Shown piece by piece: positions 54,000-61,555 of a stretch of DNA of 64,000 bases. The stretch covers positions 1 to 64,000 of the forward strand of contig JAUCGF010000087.1 of NCBI GenBank assembly GCA_030378005.1. The letters run 5' to 3'. The notes beneath the pieces are model-generated. The model ran no database searches. It was not told where the DNA came from and saw only the letters and a program-made list of their open reading frames with translations. How positions within the stretch are numbered: position 1 is the first letter of the stretch; each line of letters begins with the position of its first letter. Source of the DNA: Desulfococcaceae bacterium HSG9. Its GTDB lineage: Bacteria; Desulfobacterota; Desulfobacteria; Desulfobacterales; JAUCGF01. The position numbers were made by a program, and so were the translations under genes.

Positions 54000-54524
54000 C
54001 AAACATGCTTACATCAACAACACCGACAGAACCTTGTATGGGATCACGGACACATTCTGTATTGGTGGAGGTTGAGCGGAATGAATTGCCGAGTTGATAA
54101 GGAATTATATGAACACAATAGGGGTCATCGTAGATTTATACAAATCATTAATTGCACGATTAAAAAATGGAACGATACCGATAGAACTTCGCCCCTCATC
54201 TCTGATAGGTACAGTGCAAGATGATCCGTTTGATTATTGGGTAGGCGATCAAATAAAGAGGGCCTTGCCAAATATTGAAGTACATCATGCCGGCAAATTG
54301 ACAACACCTGATATCGTTCTGAGAAACAGAGCAAGTAATACAATGATTGGATTAGAAGTTAAGAAACTGATTCAAAAACCTACTGGTGCGGATCCAAGAG
54401 GCATGACGATAGACTATAATAGCTGTTTGCCCTGTGGAAAAGCTCTGATCAAAATTGGCGAAAATACAGTTGAAATTCCATGTTTTTACCTTTTTGCGCT
54501 GTTAAGTACGGATAGTAATAGTAT
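54000..54524 (+). repeat. 525-bp duplicate of 50781-51305
   Basis: Position-for-position copy with a constant offset of 3219: includes the last ~85 bp of the molybdoenzyme gene, the intergenic region and the first ~140 codons of the endonuclease. A few base changes only. Ends at AGTAATAGTAT, where it joins unrelated sequence. Confidence 0.9.
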
Positions 54525-54543
54525 TGAAAAGGAGGAGGTATAG
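54109..54543 (+). pseudogene. Truncated endonuclease duplicate
   Basis: About 144 codons matching the first 139 residues of the 50890 endonuclease, then a stop a few codons past the junction. The active-site residues Asp68, Glu83 and Lys85 are retained, but the C-terminal half is missing. Confidence 0.8.
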
Positions 54544-54544
54544 T

Positions 54545-54964
54545 ATGAAAATGAAAATAGTAGCAATGATTATCGGAGTGATAATCGTTAGTGCTAGTAG
54601 CACTAACGCTAATGATCACGCAGTTATTTATATGGGCCGTGACAACAGGAGCGTACTCCTGTTAGGACCGGTGGTCATTACGCTCGTGGAATGGGATCAC
54701 GAGCAAAATACAACGTTCAATATCCACGACCGAAAAGGAGCGTGGATTATTATCCAAAAAACAACCGGGCCTTGGCCAGGCAATCGTGGGAGTACAACCC
54801 AATCACTTGGGTTGTATAACATTGACTGGATTAGTCAGGTAGACATCAGTGGCTACCTAACTAACTTTAGTGACGCTAACAAAGATGGTATCATTGATAG
54901 TGTCATTAGCTACTACCTTGACGGAACAGAGGCAGAGACACTTCTGTCTGACTTAAAAAAATAG
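54545..54964 (+). CDS. Small exported protein inserted in the duplicated locus
   Basis: 139 residues starting at ATG 54545 after a strong AAAAGGAGGAGG site. Signal peptide MKIVAMIIGVIIVSASSTNA. The mature part is beta-rich and Trp-containing (HAVIYMGRDNRSVLLLGPVV, GAWIIIQKTTGPWPGNRGS) and ends with an EF-hand/dockerin-like acidic stretch DANKDGIIDSVISYYLDG. Unrecognised. It sits in a 512-bp segment that replaces 1109 bp of the original locus. An AGAAAACAG/CTGTTTTCT hairpin at 54971-55001 follows its stop. Confidence 0.65.
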   Translation: MKMKIVAMIIGVIIVSASSTNANDHAVIYMGRDNRSVLLLGPVVITLVEWDHEQNTTFNIHDRKGAWIIIQKTTGPWPGNRGSTTQSLGLYNIDWISQVDISGYLTNFSDANKDGIIDSVISYYLDGTEAETLLSDLKK

Positions 54965-55036
54965 CACAGCAGAAAACAGGAGACAATTTTATCTGTTTTC
55001 TGTCTCCTTGCCAACTCTCCATTATTTGAGAGCTGA

Positions 55037-55348
55037 TAACGTAAAAGGTGCTTTTGTAAATTGCCCGAATCGTTCTGACACTTTCAAATTAGTTGATGAA
55101 TTAAAATCAAAGACTGAGCCTATAGAGCATAAGCTCTATGCCAAACTATTATTGCTCCCTGATGGCAGCAAACAATATGATTCGATAAACAGCTATGATC
55201 TGAACTTATATAAAATGGCAATGAAGGAATGGTTGTCGTTAAAGGATAAATTACCTGTTGTTCCCTTAAAGAAGGGATATAATACAAATCAAGTGATGAA
55301 GCATAATTATAAATATTGGCACCAGATGTTTAGTTTCAGGCAATTAGT
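55037..55348 (+). pseudogene. 312-bp internal fragment of the methyltransferase, duplicated
   Basis: Copy of 52415-52726 at constant offset 2622, covering codons ~226-328 (VKGAFVNCPN region to MFSFRQLV). One zinc-ribbon Cys is changed (CPNC to CPNR). No start and no catalytic motif. After 55348 the match ends in unrelated sequence. Confidence 0.88.
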
Positions 55349-55413
55349 ACAACCCGGAAACACCAACTTTAATTCATCGAGGTTGATTTAAACAATAAGT
55401 TGTGGTCTTAAAA

Positions 55414-55509
55414 TGGTGGGCAAAAGCCTTATTTTTTAACATCATCCCGTTGTCAGTCGGTTTGTTTGGCAATGGAGGGCCATTGAACGATGCGTTTGCC
55501 CACCCTACC
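55414..55509. repeat. Inverted repeat with GTGGGCAAA arms
   Basis: AATGGTGGGCAAAAG and TTTGCCCACCCTACC face each other across about 70 bp. It is in the style of the window's GTAGGGTG palindromes. Confidence 0.5.
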
Positions 55510-55553
55510 TGACTATTGAGGCTGGCAAGCTGATGATACGGTGAGTCCCAAAG

Positions 55554-55775
55554 ATGAAAACTTTAAAATTTGATGTATTTGGGAGAAACGTTCTCATTGT
55601 GGAAACCGAAAGCGGTTGGCAGGCTTTTTATTTAGGCAACGAGGGCAAGCGACGTCCTGCAAGAGACATCATAGTTCCTCCAAATATTTTAGAATCAGAA
55701 ATTGCTCAGTATTTAGATGACTTGTGTCACGAGTGGGCTACAGAACTAAATAAAAGCGTCAAACGAGTAAACTGA
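55554..55775 (+). CDS. Small conserved-looking protein (DUF7661-like)
   Basis: 73 residues: MKTLKFDVFGRNVLIVE, then GWQAFYLGNEGKRRPARDIIVPP and YLDDLCHEWATE. The order FDVFGR / GKRR / IVPP / HEWAT resembles a small family of unknown function. No signal peptide. A degraded attC-like sequence follows at about 55836, so it may be an old cassette gene. Confidence 0.6.
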   Translation: MKTLKFDVFGRNVLIVETESGWQAFYLGNEGKRRPARDIIVPPNILESEIAQYLDDLCHEWATELNKSVKRVN

Positions 55776-55835
55776 GGCAAAACAAATAACTTATTTCTTG
55801 AAATTGAGCATGAATACAAGAACGTTCAAGAAACC

Positions 55836-55893
55836 GCATAACAAGCGCATGCGGATGGGCAAACTACTCGCTATGCTTAATACGGAGTCTTAA
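55836..55893 (+). other. Possible degraded attC site
   Basis: Left core GCATAAC (55836-55842), arms AAGCGCATGCGGA and CTATGCTTAAT with a two-base bulge, but no intact GTTRRRY right core (ACGGAGT instead). Tentative. Confidence 0.35.
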
Positions 55894-55940
55894 CTTTAAT
55901 TGCAAATGAATGTCACAGAATAACAAAATAGGTTAAAAAA

Positions 55941-56246
55941 ATGAGTTTTACAATTGAGGGAAATGATTGCTTGCCACCACTCTCAGGCGGATATTTAATT
56001 ATAAGCATTGATGAACAAGAATTTTATATAACAAGCGTTCCATCCCCTGTTTTAGGTGCCGATAGGCACAGAGATAGTGTGAGTGAGAATAGCGATATCG
56101 TTGAAGATGATGAAGGAAATCAATTTTCCATTACTGTTTTATCATCTAATGTCGGTGTTGACTGGCAAATTGATGTAAAAGTTAAAGGAGATGAAGAAGG
56201 TTTTAGAAAACGTATTGACGTGGAGTATCAAGCCAATGAATTCTAA
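55941..56246 (+). CDS. Hypothetical protein upstream of HEPN protein
   Basis: 101 residues, acidic, no signal peptide: SFTIEGNDCLPPLSGGYLI, VDWQIDVKVKGDEEGF. Weak ribosome site. Its end overlaps the HEPN-like gene by 11 bases, so the two are likely coupled. It could be an antitoxin or a partner domain. Family not recognised. Confidence 0.55.
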   Translation: MSFTIEGNDCLPPLSGGYLIISIDEQEFYITSVPSPVLGADRHRDSVSENSDIVEDDEGNQFSITVLSSNVGVDWQIDVKVKGDEEGFRKRIDVEYQANEF

Positions 56247-56766
56247 TCAAACCAATCATAGCAGGTTTTACGATGAATATCATTCTGGTATAAGGATAAT
56301 CACTGCTCAAAATAACGATGAATTTCACAACAAACTTTATTTCTCAAATATAATATCATTAATGGAAAAATATCTATACGATCTTTTTATTTATGAGATA
56401 TCTTCCGACAGAAATGCCTTAGTGATACTTGGTACGCAAAACAAATTTAGTGCTGTGTCCCTGAAAATCCCATACCTTCTCCATAATAGAGTAGAAGAAT
56501 ATATTATTAATGCGATGAAAAACATAGTTTGGCATCGACTTAATGACATTGACGTATTCTATAAAAACGTGTTGGGAATTCAATTCAATTTAAGTAGAGC
56601 TATTCTTAATATTCTAAAGATAAGACATGATATTGTTCATCGCAATGGTTTTGACATAGAGGGGAATATGGTAGTGATTACAGCTCAAAAGTTAGAGACC
56701 TGTATTAATCTGATAAGCAGCTTCATCTTGGATATAGATGATAAGTATCAAGCATTACAAAACTAA
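56236..56766 (+). CDS. HEPN-like RNase-fold protein
   Basis: 176 residues from ATG 56236, overlapping the previous gene. Mostly helical. ILKIRHDIVHRNGFD contains the HEPN catalytic pattern R-x4-H (Arg130, His135), followed by a helix with ITAQKLETCINLISSF, typical of MAE_28990/RiboL-PSP-type HEPN domains. HEPN proteins often act as toxins or in defence. A protein of this size with an overlapping small partner fits a toxin-antitoxin arrangement, but this is inference. Confidence 0.65.
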   Translation: MNSNQTNHSRFYDEYHSGIRIITAQNNDEFHNKLYFSNIISLMEKYLYDLFIYEISSDRNALVILGTQNKFSAVSLKIPYLLHNRVEEYIINAMKNIVWHRLNDIDVFYKNVLGIQFNLSRAILNILKIRHDIVHRNGFDIEGNMVVITAQKLETCINLISSFILDIDDKYQALQN

Positions 56767-56779
56767 TCCGGCAGTTAAG

Positions 56780-57057
56780 CCGGACGTGGTTTTCTACGCT
56801 ATCGTTGGTGTGATTGAAGTTATAGGAGAATATCATTGACCATTCCACCTAAAAACCAAGATACCCGTTTAGGAATTCAGCACCCGCTAGGTGTTGAATC
56901 TGATTTCCACCCTGAAATTTCACGCCCGACGGGTGTTGAATTGGCATTAGTTGATTTTTACTATTAAAGTTTAAAACGATCAAATAAAGTCTGACAGTTA
57001 ACGGTAATATAACAAAGCAGTATAATACAAGAAACCCAAAAGAAAGGATTTATTTTT
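56780..57057. other. Non-coding gap with two short repeats
   Basis: CACCCGCTAGGTGTTGAAT (about 56901-56919) and CGCCCGACGGGTGTTGAAT (about 56924-56942) are tandem copies of a small hairpin unit. A half attC-like sequence (CCGGCAGTTAAGCCGGAC ... GTTGGTG) sits at 56768-56813. No gene seen. Confidence 0.45.
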
Positions 57058-58299
57058 ATGAAGAAAGTATTTATTATTGGAGCAGGAGCACAAGGAAATG
57101 TAATCAGTGGTGTGTTATCTCAGGCAGATGATGTGGATGCCATTCTGCTTGGCGATGTTGATCTTGGCCGGGCTGAAGAAGTGGCCCGGTTTGTAGGTTC
57201 GGATAAAATAACGGCAGTGCATGTGGACGCTTCTGATGTTGATAAAATGGCCGATATGATCACGCAGGGGCCGTATGAGCTTGTTGTCAACGCCTGCCTG
57301 CCTGTTTTTGACCGGCCGATTATGGAGGCATGTTTGAAGGGCAAGGCTGATTATCTGGATATGGCATCCAATGAGATGCTGAAAAGTTCAACAAAGGAAA
57401 CCGTCCAAGATGAGTTTCTTGTGGAACAACTGGAATACGCCAAAGAGTTTGAAGAGGCCGGTTTGAAGGCTTTGATTTTGGCCGGCGGCGATTCCGGCTT
57501 AGTCAATATTTTGGCCAGGGAAGCCGTTGACGAACTGGATGAAATTGATTATATCGGTATCAAAGACTATGGGATCGTGGATTGTGATGAGCCTGTGGGG
57601 CTGTGGTCGTTGCCTGTCTATATGCAGGATTGCGCTGATGAAGCCGTTTACTGGGAAGATGGACAGCACAAACATGCACCGATTTTTTCCGGCGAAGAAG
57701 AGTATTATTTTCCGCCTCCCCTGGATTGCCATGGCAAGGTTTATTATCACACCCATGAAGAACCGGTGACGATTCCAAAGTTTATCGGAAAACCGGTTAA
57801 ATACTGTGACTTTAAACTCGGAGAGCCAGGCGTTGACATGTGGCGGTTTTTGATTGAAGGTTTGGGAATGATGGGCACGGAACCTATTGAAGTAAATGGT
57901 ATGCAGGTCATCCCCCGGGATGTATTCTTCAAAATGTTGCCGCCGACCTTAACGCCTGAAAAATGCGTTGAAATGGTCAAGGATAAGAAAATTATGAGCC
58001 GGCTGCAACTGGCTGTGGATGTCAAGGGCAGAAAAGGGGGTGAATACCGGCATTACAAAATGTGGACCGAAAGCCCCAATATTGTGCAAGCCTGCGGAAA
58101 AATCCCGGGCACCAATGATGTTTCCTGGATAACATCAGTGCCGGCTTCCATCTTATCCCTTATGCTGCTGCGGGATCAGATTAAACCGGTGGGTGTGTTT
58201 CCGTGTGAAGTGCTGGATAAAGAGGAACGCGACATCTTCTTTGCCGGAGTAAAATCCTGGGACGTTAAAATCCATACTCAGATAACATCCGAAATTTAA
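57058..58299 (+). CDS. Saccharopine-dehydrogenase-like oxidoreductase
   Basis: 413 residues. N-terminal Rossmann fold IIGAGAQGNVISGVLSQ with the acidic end of strand 2 at LLGDVDL; LVVNACLPVFDRPIMEACLKGKADYLDMAS is the typical Sacchrp_dh_NADP pattern. The C-terminal domain (GFEE-type HSHSW equivalents not obvious) differs from lysine-pathway enzymes, so the substrate is probably another amino acid or amine adduct. 27 bp before an MttB-family methyltransferase, so the two probably act on the same compound, for example an N-methylated amino acid. Confidence 0.8.
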   Translation: MKKVFIIGAGAQGNVISGVLSQADDVDAILLGDVDLGRAEEVARFVGSDKITAVHVDASDVDKMADMITQGPYELVVNACLPVFDRPIMEACLKGKADYLDMASNEMLKSSTKETVQDEFLVEQLEYAKEFEEAGLKALILAGGDSGLVNILAREAVDELDEIDYIGIKDYGIVDCDEPVGLWSLPVYMQDCADEAVYWEDGQHKHAPIFSGEEEYYFPPPLDCHGKVYYHTHEEPVTIPKFIGKPVKYCDFKLGEPGVDMWRFLIEGLGMMGTEPIEVNGMQVIPRDVFFKMLPPTLTPEKCVEMVKDKKIMSRLQLAVDVKGRKGGEYRHYKMWTESPNIVQACGKIPGTNDVSWITSVPASILSLMLLRDQIKPVGVFPCEVLDKEERDIFFAGVKSWDVKIHTQITSEI

Positions 58300-58326
58300 A
58301 ACCCGGATATTGAAAGGAATCAGAGT

Positions 58327-59757
58327 ATGAGTGTTCAATGTCAAATTTTAACCCAAGAAGATAAACAAAAAGTTCATGCTGAAAGCATCAGAATTCTTCA
58401 GGAAGTGGGGGTTAAATTCCTCAGTGACAAAGCGCTGAAGATTTTAAAAGAGAATGGCGCCAAGGTGAATAATGACACCAAGATCGCTAAAATTCCCGAA
58501 GAAATGGTGCAACAAGCTTTGAAAACAGCGCCAAAAACATTTGTGCTGGGGTCACGGTTACCGGAAAATGATTTTCATCTGCCTTCCAGTTACAGCGGTT
58601 ACGTGCTGGATAATGGCGGTATTTTTACCCGGGATTTTAAAACCGGTGAAAGAAGACGATGCAATTATCAAGATCATATTGATTTCCTGCGGGTTTTTGA
58701 TGAAATGAAGCTGGCTTCCGCTATCTGGCCGGCTTCTGTAAGTGAATTCCCCAAACAATCCGCCAATTTACGGGAAGATATATCTTCTTTTATGTATTCC
58801 ACCCGCCATGTTCAGGATGAACTCGGCCATCCTGCGGAAGTTCCGTATATGGTTGAGGCCATGACCGCTATTCTTGGGTCTGAGGATGCTGTCAAGCAAA
58901 GGCATCTTTATTCAGTGGTTTACTGCACCCTGGCACCGCTTGTTCACGAAGGCAAGATGTGTGATGCCTATCTGGAACTGATTCAAGTTGATGCGCCGAT
59001 ATGTCTTTTACCCATGCCATGTGCCGGTTCCACCGGTCCGGCAAGTTTATTTTCCAATATTGCCATGGGAAATGCGGAAGCCTTATCAGGTCTCACGCTT
59101 TATCAGATGGCCCGCCCCGGGACGCCGATTATCTATGGCGATGCTTCCGGCAACACGAACTTTTCAACCGGCGGTTTTGTGGAAGGCTCGCCTGAAATGG
59201 TTCTTCAAGCAGGGGCACGAGGTGAGATGGCGAAATTTTACAACCTGCCGGACACCCAAGCCGGGTGTCTGACAGACGCTAAGGATCATGGCCCCCAGGC
59301 GATCATGGAAAAACTGATTACCACACTTCCGCTTGTCATGCTTGGTGTGGATCTTGTGCAAGGGCCCGGTGCGCTTGAAACCAGCAATATGATGACGCTG
59401 GAACAAATCGTGGTGGATGATGAAATCGCCTGTTTGTGCAAACGCTTGAAAGATGGGGTTGACATGTCGGATGCAAAAAACTATTTTGAAGACATCCGGC
59501 AGGTGAAACCCGGCGGCCATTTTCTGGACCAGGCAAACACACTTCAAGCCTGCCGTAGCAGCGAGTTTATCATGCCGCAATTGTGTGATCGCAACACCTT
59601 TGATCAATGGGTCGAATTGGGGCGGCCGGATTTGTATGACAAAGCCAAAGAAAAAGTTGAAGAAATTTTGGCCGGTCCGCCGAAAAACCCATTGCCGGAT
59701 GATGTGATCGCAAAACTTGAAGATATCATGCGCAGAGCGGATGAAGAACTTGAATAA
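58327..59757 (+). CDS. MttB-superfamily methyltransferase, non-pyrrolysine
   Basis: 476 residues. Corrinoid-dependent methyltransferase of the trimethylamine methyltransferase family (VLDNGGIFTRDFKTGERR, LPMPCAGSTGPASLFSNIAMGNAEALSG, ARPGTPIIYGDASGNTNFSTGG). At the position of pyrrolysine in MttB this protein has Leu315 (AGCLTDAK), and the ORF has no internal TAG. Such members demethylate quaternary amines such as glycine betaine, proline betaine or carnitine. Which one is unknown here. Full length, GAAAGGAATC before ATG. Confidence 0.88.
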   Translation: MSVQCQILTQEDKQKVHAESIRILQEVGVKFLSDKALKILKENGAKVNNDTKIAKIPEEMVQQALKTAPKTFVLGSRLPENDFHLPSSYSGYVLDNGGIFTRDFKTGERRRCNYQDHIDFLRVFDEMKLASAIWPASVSEFPKQSANLREDISSFMYSTRHVQDELGHPAEVPYMVEAMTAILGSEDAVKQRHLYSVVYCTLAPLVHEGKMCDAYLELIQVDAPICLLPMPCAGSTGPASLFSNIAMGNAEALSGLTLYQMARPGTPIIYGDASGNTNFSTGGFVEGSPEMVLQAGARGEMAKFYNLPDTQAGCLTDAKDHGPQAIMEKLITTLPLVMLGVDLVQGPGALETSNMMTLEQIVVDDEIACLCKRLKDGVDMSDAKNYFEDIRQVKPGGHFLDQANTLQACRSSEFIMPQLCDRNTFDQWVELGRPDLYDKAKEKVEEILAGPPKNPLPDDVIAKLEDIMRRADEELE

Positions 59758-59851
59758 GAATCGGAGTACGAAAGTTAAGAGGAACGGGGCGAAACGGCCT
59801 TTCACAATGTATTTTTGCACTCCGAATTAGCAAATGGTATAACTTCGTCAT

Positions 59852-59909
59852 TCGGAGTGCCGGCTTCAGCTTGAATAACTGTCATCTCAAGCTGAAACTG
59901 GCACTCCCG
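59852..59909. repeat. Intergenic hairpin before mtbB
   Basis: GAGTGCCGGCTTCAGCTTGA and TCAAGCTGAAACTGGCACTC pair over almost their whole length around ATAACTGTCA, in the gap between the MttB paralogue and mtbB. Could attenuate or insulate mtbB expression. Confidence 0.6.
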
Positions 59910-59950
59910 TGAGGAAACGTTTATTTATGAATATAAAAAGGAGCTGAACA

Positions 59951-61363
59951 ATGAAAAATAAAATCATGACGCGAATGGGAGACGGCGCCAGGGTTGAGTT
60001 GTCCGCAGAACAGGTTAAAGAGGACATCCTGACAGGCACCCAGGATGCCGCCGACCGGGGTAAGATACCGGAATTGAACTCTGATGACCTGGAACAGCTT
60101 TTTGATATCTTTGCCGACACCAATCGGATTGTTGCCGTAAAACCGGGCGAAGAAGTCATTACCACCGATGACGGGGCTGCCATGACTTTAGTCGGCGATC
60201 AGGCCGATGGCGGCGTGGCCCTTCCCCTGAGCATGATGCAGTCGGTTTTGACGTTTGAACGTGTCTGTTGCGCGGATACGGCCGGAATCGGACACACCGA
60301 TTACAGTTGCAAACCGGTCAAACCGATTGTCAATTATGAGAAACAGAAATACTATACATTGAATCAGGTGACTACCATCCCTTTGATGTATGGAATGCAA
60401 CCGAACCTGGGGCAATATTTTCAACCGGATGGACCTTTTCCGAATCCATCCGAATTACTGCCCTCTGGAAAAATTAAGGAGGCCAGAGAGGCCCAGGAAG
60501 AAGCCGCTGAACAACTGAGAAACGATCTTGTCTTTGTCGCAAAAAGTCTGTATGAAGCAGGGTGCGACGGGTTTAACTTTGATACCGCCGCTTCCACAGG
60601 CGATGCGGATTTTCTCGCCGCTTTGGAGGCCATACGGGAGTTAAAAAAAACCACTCCTGATATGGCGATTGAACTGGGGATGTCCAGTGAATTTGTGTTG
60701 GGCCTGCATGGAGATATTACTTTTGACGGCGTTCGGTTGGCGGGTTTGTACCCTCACGATCAGCTAAAGATGGCGGAATCGGTCGGTGCGGATATTTTCG
60801 GCCCGGCCATCAATGTCAAAGCCACCAAGTCCACTCCCTGGAATCTGGCCCGCGCAGTCACCTTTGTAAAAGAGACTGTCAAGGTTGCTGATATTCCGGT
60901 TCACCCCAATGTGGGAATGGGCGTTTGCGGGCTTCCTATGTACGAGTCGCCCCCAATAGATTGTACGACCAGGGCCGCAAAAGCTCTGGTAGAAATTGGA
61001 AAGGCGGATGGTTTATAGCTTGGCGTCGGAGATCCATTCGGGATGTCTGTCGCCCACATAATGGCTGCCGGGATGGGAGGTATCCGAACTGCTGGAGATC
61101 TAGTGGCTTGGATGCAATTGACCCAAAGGATGAAAATCACGGAAGCTAAAGAATATGTGGCACAGAAGCTCGGAGTAAATGTCATTGACTTGGTCGATGA
61201 AGAATTGATGCACCAGGTTCGTCAGGATCTGAATATTGCGACTCTCCCCATGATTGCCGACGGTGCCACTGGAATGGTCGCCAAATGCCGGATTGCGGAG
61301 TTGCTGGGTATCGAGCTTAACTCGGTAAATAAGTTTAAATCTCAGCTTGATTTTTCAAAATAA
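59951..61363 (+). CDS. mtbB: Dimethylamine methyltransferase with pyrrolysine (amber readthrough)
   Basis: Transfers a methyl group from dimethylamine to a corrinoid protein. One frame runs 59951-61363, interrupted only by TAG at 61016-61018 (codon 356). The sequence before it (TRAAKALVEIGKADGL) and after it (LGVGDPFGMSVAHIMAAGMG) is continuous MtbB sequence, and codon 356 is the position of pyrrolysine in archaeal MtbB. The start MGDGARVELSAEQVKEDI also matches MtbB. Decoded as Pyl, the protein is 470 residues. AAAAAGGAGC precedes ATG. The pylTSBCD genes needed are not in the window. MtbB-type pyrrolysine proteins are far rarer in bacteria than MttB. Confidence 0.93.
61016..61018 (+). other. 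Pyrrolysine codon (in-frame TAG) of mtbB
   Basis: Amber codon 356 within GKADGL-TAG-LGVGDPFGM. The reading frame after it is open for 115 codons and ends at TAA 61361-61363. Confidence 0.92.
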
Positions 61364-61387
61364 CAGATCGGATCGTATCCGTTCTCC

Positions 61388-61480
61388 CTCTGGTTCCCAT
61401 GCTTTGCGTGGGAACCCTTTCAGGTGATGATTACCGTCCTGTTTGACTCAGAGCGTTCCCACGCAAAGCATGGGAACGAG
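61388..61480. repeat. Palindromic repeat, CTCGTTCCCACGC family
   Basis: TGGTTCCCATGCTTTGCGTG and CACGCAAAGCATGGGAACGA with central CTTTCAGGTGATGATTACCG. The central part differs from the 23077 and 48086 copies; only the arms are conserved. Confidence 0.7.
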
Positions 61481-61555
61481 ATCGTGTGGGGGAAGTGAAC
61501 GGTTACATTTGCAATTTTGGCAAACATAAATAAATTGTCAGAAAGGAGGAAAAAA

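Noticed and set aside
61016-61018. Reading TAG as a stop, giving a short MtbB and a separate downstream ORF at 61043
   Set aside because: Both parts are one frame of the known MtbB sequence, and the TAG falls at the pyrrolysine position (codon 356).
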